Source: Oscillatoriales cyanobacterium (GTDB lineage: Bacteria; Cyanobacteriota; Cyanobacteriia; Cyanobacteriales; Microcoleaceae). From it: 64,000 bases of DNA. Of this stretch, positions 1 to 7,904 are shown in pieces. The notes below the pieces were generated by a model. That model made no database searches, was not told the DNA's origin, and was given only the letters and a program-made list of their open reading frames with translations. The stretch is taken from the NCBI GenBank assembly GCA_004292745.1, contig RDXH01000031.1, positions 1 to 64,000 on the forward strand, in the 5' to 3' direction. Each line of letters starts with the position of its first letter. The stretch's first letter is position 1. Both the position numbers and the translations under genes were made by a program.

Positions 1-1238
1 GCTGATAAACCTTCCCGCGTTTTAATTTCTCTCAGCTTTTGCTCAACTTGTGGCGGAATTGGTCGAGTTTCATCCTGTTGTCGCCGGGAAATGCCGTGAC
101 CAATTAAAATCCACACTCCCCTATTAGCTAAATTTTGAAGTAATTGAATAAACTCATTATCTACCACTTCCTTGCTCACCCAAGGAGAATAAATTAAGAC
201 TTGATGATTCCCTTTCCTCAAGGTTTCCAAAAAAGACTGCCGAATCTGACTATCTCGTAGCAAAATTACTTGGTCTTTTTCCTGACTTCCCTTAGACGCA
301 ACTTGCTCCCCCGTTTCCCTCAATTCTTTAACTGTTTCAATCGCCTGCTGTTCAATCTTCTTAATTCTGGCTTCAACTTCTTGATTTCGCCGATCGAGGA
401 GTTCTTCGCGTTCCGCAGCAATTGTTTCATCACTCAGATCCAGCAAAGTTTGTAAAGAAACTTTGCCTTCAGTTTGCAGAATGTCAAGTAAATCAGAAGC
501 ATAATGTAAAATTTGCTTTCCTCGTCTCACTTGCAGCTTAACTGCATCTTCAAGGGCATCAAAAATCACAAAAATTGCCACAGATTGCCAGATAGCTTGA
601 GTCTCCTTGGTGAAATTAGCAGCAGTAATGATTTTACCATCTTCAGGAACGTGCAACCCTAAACCAGAAGCCTGAATAATTCCTTGAAGTTCCTCAAGTC
701 CTAACTCAGATATTTCTTGACACCGATTTTCTATTGTGATAAAGTCTTCAAAAATTGGTAGCTCGATTTGTACTTCTTCTAAAGCGGAAGATAGAAAAAA
801 TAGATTTCCTTGCAAGGGGTCAGAAATCGCATAAATTTGTTTTGTTTGTGGCGGTTGCGGGACAGAGCCTTCTAAGTAAAATTGTTTCCCTTGAGGAGTT
901 AGAATAATTCTGGCATCCGGTGTCCAAGCTAAAGTTTCTAAACTCCGCAGAGTATTAGCAGTATTTTGCACGAATATAGGGTCAAGACCTAAAGCTTGTG
1001 CTAATTCATTTTCAGTTGTTGTCAATTCCATCTCCATCCCAGCGCGGAGAATAAACTCTTCGAGGATGTTAAATTTGCGGGGTTCGCTAATAGTAACTTC
1101 TACTGATATCTGTTCTAAACAATAGCGGAATTGGCGGCCAGCCAGCACGGAGATGCCAGCGGGACTTTGCTTTTCAATTTGTTGGACAAATTCCTGTAAT
1201 TGGGGGTCAATTGGTTTAGGGGAGGATACTAAAAACAT
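1..1238 (-). CDS. PLD-like protein, partial (C-terminus beyond left edge)
   Basis: An open frame starts at an ATG at 1236-1238 and runs leftward without a stop to the window edge, giving about 412 visible residues. The N-terminal ~230 residues are not recognised. A charged, probably coiled-coil stretch follows at about residues 285-330. After it comes a segment around residues 343-370 (VLIYSPWVS, then FIQLLQNLANRGVWILIGHG) that looks like the first half of a phospholipase-D-type (PLDc_2) nuclease domain. The HKD catalytic motif is not yet reached, so activity cannot be judged. The gene lies 40 bp downstream of a small membrane-protein gene on the same strand and is probably the last visible member of a five-gene operon with an SF1 helicase. 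The family assignment is moderately sure; the function is inference. Confidence 0.7.
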   Translation of the reverse strand, partial: MFLVSSPKPIDPQLQEFVQQIEKQSPAGISVLAGRQFRYCLEQISVEVTISEPRKFNILEEFILRAGMEMELTTTENELAQALGLDPIFVQNTANTLRSLETLAWTPDARIILTPQGKQFYLEGSVPQPPQTKQIYAISDPLQGNLFFLSSALEEVQIELPIFEDFITIENRCQEISELGLEELQGIIQASGLGLHVPEDGKIITAANFTKETQAIWQSVAIFVIFDALEDAVKLQVRRGKQILHYASDLLDILQTEGKVSLQTLLDLSDETIAAEREELLDRRNQEVEARIKKIEQQAIETVKELRETGEQVASKGSQEKDQVILLRDSQIRQSFLETLRKGNHQVLIYSPWVSKEVVDNEFIQLLQNLANRGVWILIGHGISRRQQDETRPIPPQVEQKLREIKTREGLS

Positions 1239-1278
1239 CAATAATTATTCCTATATAATTAATATTTTACAATTAAAA

Positions 1279-1644
1279 TTATTTTCCCGATCTCCCCACT
1301 AAGTAGCTAAGAAGGCTGGTTACGCTAGAAGTTAGAGCCGCTATGGCAAATCTGATTTTCCCCTCAGATGCAGTTTCGGATACAAGAATCGTCAAAGCGT
1401 AAACGTCTATCAGCAAAACTAAGAGGAGTGCCGCTAAAAATACACCTATGTCCTTCACCCAGAAAGAGATCCATTTTTGTTCGCGTTCAAATTGTTTATC
1501 TTTGTCGCGATTTTTTAGATCGAATTCAACCTCTTCAGTAGATGTAAAATTCAGAGCTCCTGTTGTAACTAGCTTTTCTGTTAATGCTGATAAATTAACA
1601 GAATTTGCTTGTAAAATTTCCTTGGGGTTATCGGATTGACTCAT
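1279..1644 (-). CDS. Hypothetical two-helix membrane protein
   Basis: A 121-residue protein of no family I recognise. A polar, acidic N-terminal half (residues 1-60) is followed by two hydrophobic segments at about 63-90 and 97-117, ending in a short basic tail (GRSGK). The likely topology is two transmembrane helices with the long N-terminus on one side. It sits 23 bp after the ribbon-helix-helix gene and 40 bp before the PLD-like gene, all on the minus strand, so co-transcription is likely. Small membrane proteins of this shape occur as effectors or partners in defence operons, but nothing in the sequence proves that role. No strong Shine-Dalgarno is visible before the ATG at 1644. Confidence 0.6.
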   Translation of the reverse strand: MSQSDNPKEILQANSVNLSALTEKLVTTGALNFTSTEEVEFDLKNRDKDKQFEREQKWISFWVKDIGVFLAALLLVLLIDVYALTILVSETASEGKIRFAIAALTSSVTSLLSYLVGRSGK

Positions 1645-1667
1645 AAAGATTTAGTGAATTGCAGATT

Positions 1668-1889
1668 TTAAGGAATAAGTATTTCAGTTGCTAAAGGTTG
1701 ATTTTCCTCAGCAATTCCGAATTTCCTACCCTGTTCTTTTGCTGTCACTACAATTTGCATCAAAGCGATCGCCTGACGGAGTACATCTGTTTTACTCCCT
1801 CCTATCTTCTTAGCCATTTGTTCTAAAGTATCGTTGAGTTCTGGCGATAAATCTAAGTTGAAATGAATCATTTCTTTCTGGTCATTCAT
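1668..1889 (-). CDS. Ribbon-helix-helix (CopG/Arc-type) small protein
   Basis: I chose the ATG at 1889, giving 73 residues, because AAGGAG lies just upstream; an in-frame GTG at 1907 would add six residues but would overlap that ribosome site. The sequence begins with a beta-strand-like stretch (IHFNLDLSPELNDTLEQMA) followed by KIGGSKTDVLRQAIALM, the strand-helix-helix pattern of RHH DNA-binding proteins, which bind operators as dimers. About 30 C-terminal residues have no clear fold. It lies 74 bp downstream of the large helicase gene and 23 bp upstream of the membrane-protein gene. By analogy it could autoregulate this operon or be a small antitoxin-like component; neither is shown. Confidence 0.75.
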   Translation of the reverse strand: MNDQKEMIHFNLDLSPELNDTLEQMAKKIGGSKTDVLRQAIALMQIVVTAKEQGRKFGIAEENQPLATEILIP

Positions 1890-1963
1890 GGTTTGATTCT
1901 CCTTCACGCTTCCTTGAGTTTATGCAATATTTCCTGGGTTGTTTTAATGGACTCCTACCCATT

Positions 1964-4900
1964 TTAACCCAAAACGCTAGAAACATCAATCAGTCCTCCA
2001 TTGCGGCGCACAATATTTGCTACTTCTGAATACATACTTCCGACTTTGCCTTTGTGCTTGGTAAATAGTGAATGGCATCCTACAATTACCAGCAATTCCT
2101 GAGCGCGGGAAAAGGCAACGTTTACCCGTTCTGGCTTTTTAGCAAAGCCAATATCTCCATCAGGATTGTTCCTCACCATGCTGACAATAATAATCGGCCG
2201 TTCCATGCCCTGAAATCGGTCAACAGTACCCGTTCTAATGGCAAGGGAGGGGAATTTGCGATCGCTAAGCATTTCCTCAATTCGCCTCAATTGAGCACCA
2301 TAAAAGGTAATGATGCCAATTTCTTTTTTGGGTTGTCCTTCCGCAACTTTCAGGCTCCAAACATCCTCCATTTGTTCGCAGAGAATGTCAATGGCTTCGA
2401 CTTCCTTAAGATTATACCTTGACGTTCCCTCTAACTGCTCTGCAAAACTATGTTCTTGTGGCATTTTTACCCAGATTAGGTGATGTTCTGCTCGGATGAT
2501 GTCGCCTGCTACATTGTGCGATCGCACTTTCTCAGGCTCCATAATCCCACAACGCAAGCTATGGTCGTAAAATTGATTAATTGCTCCCATAATATAGGGG
2601 TGCATCCGATACTGAACAGTCAGCCGCCGCTTGATGCTTTCTGATGCAGCTTCAAATTGTTTCTTAAATAGAGATTCTTCCAGAAAGCTGATATCTTCTG
2701 GTTCGATTCCCATTTCTGTCGCGATTTCTTCTAAACTCTTTTCATGTAGCATTGGCGGTAACTGGCGATAGTCGCCAATCAATACTAATTTTTTGCCTTT
2801 GAGTGCAGGAATCAGAATTTCTGGAGGCGTACATTTACTTACTTCGTCAATGATGACTACATCAAAATTGGTAAATTCTTTGAAACCGTAGCCCGCTACT
2901 TGGCTGCAAGTAATGCCGATGACGTTGGCATTTTCGATGTAAACTTGCCTCAATTCGCTCTGATCTTGTTCGGAGGGGCTGCGGAGTTTTGCGATCCAAT
3001 CTTGAGTTAGTTTCTCATAGCCTTTAAGATGGGATTCTTCTTGAATGAGTTGTTGGTGCCAAGCATCGAATTGTGTTTTGATTTCGTGCAAAAAGTTGAG
3101 ATCGAATAAGCCGTTGGTGGGGATTGGTGGCTTTAGGCGATCGGGCATATTTTGCCATGCTGAATCCCACCATTTTCGCTCGGAAATTAAAGTGGGTGGT
3201 AGTTGCATTTGAGCATCTATTTCGCGAAGTTGACTTTGGGATTTTGACAGGTTTCTTTTGGCAACTTTTACACCACTTTTGCGGTTAGATGAGTTTCTGA
3301 TAATGCTTTCTCGGACATTCGAGAGTACACCTAGAATATCGATAGCAGAACTCAAAATCTCAATTTGATTAATACGATTTTCCCAAGAGCGTACCTTTTC
3401 TGCTATTTCTGGTGCTATAGCTAGCATATCTGAAGGGGTTTGGATTAAATTTGCTAAAATACCTAATTCTTCTGGCACTTCTGGTAATTGAGCAAAGTTT
3501 TGCCAGAGAACGATCGCTTTTTTACACTTCATGTCAGCTTGGCTACGATAGCTGTCTATTTGTTGTTGATTGCCATAGCGTTCTATCTGTTCCAACGTTC
3601 CCTTGGCTGACTCAGCTTCAAACATGGGTGCGATCGCATCATTTCCATAAGACAATACAATCCGAGCATCGTCAATCCATTGAGGCAGATTATCCTGTAA
3701 CCAAGCAGCTAAACCAAATGTCTCCCGTTGAGGAGGAACTAAACCAAGTTCAGAAGTCAGCTTAACTATTTCTTTAATCTTTGCCTTAAAACCTCGCACT
3801 GACTCCTCTAAAATTATGTAGGGTTTTAGACTCTCAAATAAATTAATTACTCCCACATCTTCCCAATTAATTGAAGATTGAGATATGAGCAATTCTAAAC
3901 CGGGCAGGATATATTCAACAATTTCGCGTTGTTTAGCTTCCGCTTCTTCATAGAGACTTTCCTTAAGTCTACAATTTTCCTCTAACTCTGCCTTGCGCGA
4001 TCGAAACTCCAACTCCTTATGACTTTCTTGTAACTTTTTCTCGGTTCGCAAATACGCATCAAACCGCTCGGAATTTGCTAATAAGTCATTAAAAAACTCT
4101 ATATTTTCCCGCTGTTTTGCCAACCGCTTCTCGCAGTCATCAGCCGTATTTCTCAGCCAATTGCCAATTACTTTATCTTCCAAAAATGGCAAGCCTTCCT
4201 CTTCAACGCGCTCCGCACGGCCCTTTCGCAAAGCGCGGATAACAGGACTATGAATTAAGCGACTCAACGCATTATCAACAGCTAAATTTGCTTGAGAAGC
4301 AATTAAAGTCCTCCCACCCCGCAGCGCAACTTGATAGGAAATTTCAGCGATTACAGTCGTTTTTCCCGTTCCTGGTGGCCCTTGAATTAGCACTAAATCG
4401 GGTGCAGATAAAACGGCTTCTACGGCTGCAATTTGGTCATCATTTGCCCCAGATAACAACAAATCTTCTGGTTTCAGTTTAACAGTTTTTTGCGGGTTTC
4501 TTGCCTGAGAAGCATCGAAGAAAAACTCGCCTACATAGGGATTCTGAGCAATTCCCTTTTGCAAATCGTCTAAAGCTTTTTTCTGTCGCTTAATTTGAGT
4601 TAAATCTCCCGCAGCCTCGAAAGACAAAAAGCCTGTTTTCGGCAATTGATAGTTTCCTTCTCCTATTTTTTCTACTAACTCAGCATCCAGTCTCACCCGG
4701 ATAAATCCCTTTGCTTTGTCAATCTCTTCAATAGATCCTAATAAAATTGCATTCCACTTTGCAGGCTGCGGGACAGATTCTCGCTCAGATTGGTTATCAT
4801 CTTCCTCACGGCTTTCTTCAACTCGAACTACAAGTTTTATATCCTCATTTCTCGCCTTAGCTGCTCTTGTCCAGAAGTCATCTTGTTTGAGATAAATTCC

Positions 4901-6184
4901 TGATGATCTGTCTAGTTTTGCCTCAGATGCAGTTACCTCAAAAGTAATTTTACGGGTAGCAGAGCCGTAGTTATGACCGGAAAAATCTACGAAAAATTCT
5001 CGCGTCTTAGCAATCCGCTCTTCAATCTTTAAAAAGGCTTTCCAACCTTTTAACTGTTCTTCTGTTGGCACGCAATCCCCGCAAAATGGAACGGTTTGCA
5101 TGAGATCTAAAGCTGAAATTGGCACTCCCGTTCGAGACTGGTGATTGAGGTGCAGACTTAGGGAGAAAAGAACGGAAAAACCATCACTACGTCCCCGTTC
5201 TGAAGCAACTAAACGAGCAGAAAGTAAGCGCAAGCCATCGGATCTGCCTTCTGTGACAAGAGCTAATAAACTTAATGTTTTTTGCCGTTTTTCCAGGATT
5301 TCTGGTAATTTTGCTGCTTCGATATCTGTGGCGATCGCCAGTTCCCATTTTTCTTCGCCCGGTGCTTCTCCCGGCCCTTTCCGGCGGACATAGAAAAGCC
5401 TGGGTTCGTCTCCGAGAATATCTGAAAGCAAGTCTTCGGCGCGATCGCGGCGATCGCTAAATTCAGCATCTCCTAAAAACCGATAGCCCCAATTTTCTTC
5501 ATGATTATTGAGAGGTTCTGTTGCAGTTAGCGATGGCAAAAGAAATTGAGGGTTGCTGATTTGAGATGCTGTAACAATTGCCGAAACTTCTATTAAAAAT
5601 TGCTGGTTAGATGCTTGCAAAATAATAGAGCCAGATAGGTTTGTTCCGGCGGGAATATCTTGGGAATTAAGGACGATATCTAGTTTCTGTAACCCGCAAG
5701 AAAGGTAAGGCTGCTGTACTTTTAACCAAGGTTGAGAGCAGGAAACTTTGCAGTCGCCGCCGAGTTGCAGTTGCTCGGTTTGCTGCAAGTATCGGTTGGT
5801 TTGGATTTCGCCGAAGCCGACGGCGGCGGGGATATCCCAGCTTACTCCCAGCCACTGGACGTTGGGAGCGCTTCCTAGACATCTTACTCTGTCTAAAACT
5901 GGCGCGGTATGCGGTGCGGCTTCGATCGCAATTTCTCCCGTATTCCCGCCGACATTCCGCTCGATGCTCAAGTTTTCGAGTTTCACGCCGGGGACTGCGA
6001 TTTTCAAAACAGGTTCGTCAGTGGCAAAAATGATGGTGTTTTCTCCTTCCCCCCGCAGCACGATAGCTCTTTCAATGGTAAATGGCCCCTGATATTCCCC
6101 TGCTTTTAAAGCGATCTCATATCCATCTTTCACAATTGTTAAAAACTCACCAAAGTTGTTGGGATCGGCGGAGAAAGTGGGCAT
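1964..6184 (-). CDS. Large DNA2/NAM7-like SF1 helicase (COG1112 type)
   Basis: A 1406-residue protein. The helicase core is split: Walker A GPPGTGKTT near residues 598-610, then a ~450-residue charged helical insertion, then motif II (VVIIDEVSK, ~1107), motif III (GDYRQLPP, ~1140), motif IV (QYRMHP, ~1193), motif V (VDRFQGMERP, ~1322) and motif VI (VNVAFSRAQE, ~1358). All nucleotide-contacting motifs look intact, so ATP-driven unwinding or translocation on DNA or RNA is expected. The first ~75 residues (GPFTIERAIVLRGEGENTII and following) resemble right-handed beta-helix repeats, an unusual addition; residues ~80-590 are not recognised. It lies 85 bp downstream of a nucleotidyltransferase gene on the same strand. 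The core family is certain. A defence role, suggested by the PLD-like neighbour, is inference. Confidence 0.93.
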   Translation of the reverse strand: MPTFSADPNNFGEFLTIVKDGYEIALKAGEYQGPFTIERAIVLRGEGENTIIFATDEPVLKIAVPGVKLENLSIERNVGGNTGEIAIEAAPHTAPVLDRVRCLGSAPNVQWLGVSWDIPAAVGFGEIQTNRYLQQTEQLQLGGDCKVSCSQPWLKVQQPYLSCGLQKLDIVLNSQDIPAGTNLSGSIILQASNQQFLIEVSAIVTASQISNPQFLLPSLTATEPLNNHEENWGYRFLGDAEFSDRRDRAEDLLSDILGDEPRLFYVRRKGPGEAPGEEKWELAIATDIEAAKLPEILEKRQKTLSLLALVTEGRSDGLRLLSARLVASERGRSDGFSVLFSLSLHLNHQSRTGVPISALDLMQTVPFCGDCVPTEEQLKGWKAFLKIEERIAKTREFFVDFSGHNYGSATRKITFEVTASEAKLDRSSGIYLKQDDFWTRAAKARNEDIKLVVRVEESREEDDNQSERESVPQPAKWNAILLGSIEEIDKAKGFIRVRLDAELVEKIGEGNYQLPKTGFLSFEAAGDLTQIKRQKKALDDLQKGIAQNPYVGEFFFDASQARNPQKTVKLKPEDLLLSGANDDQIAAVEAVLSAPDLVLIQGPPGTGKTTVIAEISYQVALRGGRTLIASQANLAVDNALSRLIHSPVIRALRKGRAERVEEEGLPFLEDKVIGNWLRNTADDCEKRLAKQRENIEFFNDLLANSERFDAYLRTEKKLQESHKELEFRSRKAELEENCRLKESLYEEAEAKQREIVEYILPGLELLISQSSINWEDVGVINLFESLKPYIILEESVRGFKAKIKEIVKLTSELGLVPPQRETFGLAAWLQDNLPQWIDDARIVLSYGNDAIAPMFEAESAKGTLEQIERYGNQQQIDSYRSQADMKCKKAIVLWQNFAQLPEVPEELGILANLIQTPSDMLAIAPEIAEKVRSWENRINQIEILSSAIDILGVLSNVRESIIRNSSNRKSGVKVAKRNLSKSQSQLREIDAQMQLPPTLISERKWWDSAWQNMPDRLKPPIPTNGLFDLNFLHEIKTQFDAWHQQLIQEESHLKGYEKLTQDWIAKLRSPSEQDQSELRQVYIENANVIGITCSQVAGYGFKEFTNFDVVIIDEVSKCTPPEILIPALKGKKLVLIGDYRQLPPMLHEKSLEEIATEMGIEPEDISFLEESLFKKQFEAASESIKRRLTVQYRMHPYIMGAINQFYDHSLRCGIMEPEKVRSHNVAGDIIRAEHHLIWVKMPQEHSFAEQLEGTSRYNLKEVEAIDILCEQMEDVWSLKVAEGQPKKEIGIITFYGAQLRRIEEMLSDRKFPSLAIRTGTVDRFQGMERPIIIVSMVRNNPDGDIGFAKKPERVNVAFSRAQELLVIVGCHSLFTKHKGKVGSMYSEVANIVRRNGGLIDVSSVLG

Positions 6185-6269
6185 AGATTCTTGTGGGGGG
6201 CGATCGGGAAAAGTATTAATATCATTTTAACCATCTTAAATCCGCAGTTGCTCAAGTTTCACTGTCACC

Positions 6270-7214
6270 TTAATCCTCGATCGCACTTCGGCGCGCTTTA
6301 ATCAAAAACTGATTAGCCTTTTCATAATCAGGGCGTTCGGGTAAGCGAGTTGAGCCAAAAGCGCGATCGAACTCTCGATGCAAATCCAGCCGCCACCGAT
6401 TCACCTCATCCCAGGGTACTTCCTGATTGCGAATCGATAAAAGTTGCGATCGATAATCATCCACTCGAACCGGCACAAAACCCTCCTTCAATACCGTAAT
6501 TCCCGACAACAACAACCGAATCAAGTGCATCGCGTGCTTCGAGCGAACTTCTCCTGTATTCCGCAAGTCTTGCTCCATTTTTTTAAATTGAGACAAAACA
6601 TAGCCATTGTAAGTTTGATAAACCAGTTTGGACAGAAAGATTTCCCGAATGTCCAGCAATTCTTGTGCTATGGGAGAAACCGTTTCCACCAAAGGCGTAT
6701 ACAAACATTCCAGCACATTTGGGTTAGCTTTTAGTGCCACAATCAAAAACTTTTGCAGTTCCCAGTAACATTCATCATTTTGCTTGTTTTCCAACTGTTC
6801 TGGAATTCCATAAAGCGACCAATGAAGCATTGCCGGTGGCTGATAAATCCCGCGTCTGTCTGTATCAGATTGCTCGTTATCCAGCCCATAAGCTCTGGAA
6901 CCAACAATGCAGCGGTAAATGACAGAATCATAAAGGTTATATTCTGCTAAAAAATCTCCTCCTGACTGCAATCCTTCGCTCTGAAACTGCTTGCGAATAC
7001 TGAATTCATGTCGCCGTAAACTGATTTCTGTGCCGTCTGGGAGTTTGACTAAATATGCGTGAGAATTATCCGTAGGCGATTGAACGATGACACCTACTGC
7101 TCCTGGTTTCCAAGATTGATTAGTGGCGGGGTTTTTGACTTCAATTTTGGTGACAATCTGGGTTCCTGCGGGGATGATTAAGTTGAAATTTTGGGAAATA
7201 TTGGCATTTGCCAT
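6270..7214 (-). CDS. Polymerase-beta-fold nucleotidyltransferase (PF10127-type)
   Basis: A 314-residue protein. Residues ~15-75 form a small beta-rich, SH3-like region. The nucleotidyltransferase core follows, with GSRAYG at 105-110 and the metal-binding DTD at 117-119, and helical sequence to the end. The GSRAYGL...SDTD pattern is that of the predicted nucleotidyltransferases (YcgL/RlaP type) found near RNA-repair genes; the substrate is unknown. The ATG at 7214 is preceded by GGAGG at good spacing. It is the first gene of the minus-strand cluster with the SF1 helicase 85 bp downstream, so modification of RNA or protein ends coupled to a helicase is a reasonable inference. The family is fairly certain; the target is not. 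Confidence 0.85.
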   Translation of the reverse strand: MANANISQNFNLIIPAGTQIVTKIEVKNPATNQSWKPGAVGVIVQSPTDNSHAYLVKLPDGTEISLRRHEFSIRKQFQSEGLQSGGDFLAEYNLYDSVIYRCIVGSRAYGLDNEQSDTDRRGIYQPPAMLHWSLYGIPEQLENKQNDECYWELQKFLIVALKANPNVLECLYTPLVETVSPIAQELLDIREIFLSKLVYQTYNGYVLSQFKKMEQDLRNTGEVRSKHAMHLIRLLLSGITVLKEGFVPVRVDDYRSQLLSIRNQEVPWDEVNRWRLDLHREFDRAFGSTRLPERPDYEKANQFLIKARRSAIED

Positions 7215-7424
7215 GAGGGAACCTCCGGCGGGGGCGCGAGTTACAATGTTATTGTAGCATATGTGTAGTATAAAAGATGGGTTTTGGGCGATCGCCCAAA
7301 ACTCCCCAAGCTACTGCTCTCCAGATTGAGCACAATAGCCCCTTGGCAACTGTTATAAAACTTTGCATTTAGCCCAAAGTAATGGTAGTAAGTTTTAAAT
7401 GTTGTTTGTAAGGATTAAATCAAA
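7215..7424 (-). promoter_or_regulatory. Leader region of the helicase cluster
   Basis: About 210 bp between the nucleotidyltransferase start and tRNA-Val. Read on the minus strand it contains TACAAT (around 7250) preceded by an AT-rich stretch with TATACT, then the GGAGG ribosome site. This is a plausible extended -10 promoter, but no good -35 box is visible at the expected distance. Confidence 0.35.
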
Positions 7425-7496
<72 letters not shown>

Positions 7497-7611
7497 GTAG
7501 ATAACTAATCTATCATACTATGTCCAGATTTGCAAGCACAATTTCCCGAAAAATTTAGTGGCACTCGACAAAATGCCCGATCGCACGCACAGGCATTAGT
7601 CGAGCCTAGCA

Positions 7612-7824
7612 TCAATCAACCAACCACCAGCCCGCCGCTGGGCCGACAAATCGTACTACAACCCACCAAGCAACCAGTAAACTAATCCCGATCCAGCTTC
7701 CGCGACTTGTCCACTTCAAAAAATCTGCGCTTTGGGTTTTCGTGATCGGCAGCCAGGGATAGATACGTTCTTCTTCACCATACTTGTCGCCGATCGCCTG
7801 TTTGCGACGTTTAGATTCGCCCAT
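7612..7824 (-). CDS. DUF2839 family small membrane protein
   Basis: A 70-residue protein starting MGESKRRKQAIGDKYG, with YPWLPITKTQ in the middle and one or two C-terminal hydrophobic helices (about residues 43-68). This arrangement is typical of DUF2839, a short family found essentially only in cyanobacteria and plastids. The N-terminus is basic and probably cytoplasmic or stromal. The function is unknown. It is on the minus strand between the EF-G-like gene and tRNA-Val, with no obvious operon partner. Confidence 0.85.
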   Translation of the reverse strand: MGESKRRKQAIGDKYGEEERIYPWLPITKTQSADFLKWTSRGSWIGISLLVAWWVVVRFVGPAAGWWLVD

Positions 7825-7904
7825 AATCTTTGTCTACTAAATTAGATTTTCAATTGGATACTGAACCAAATTATACGCCAACAGGTCAAACCCGCCCCTA
7901 GGGT

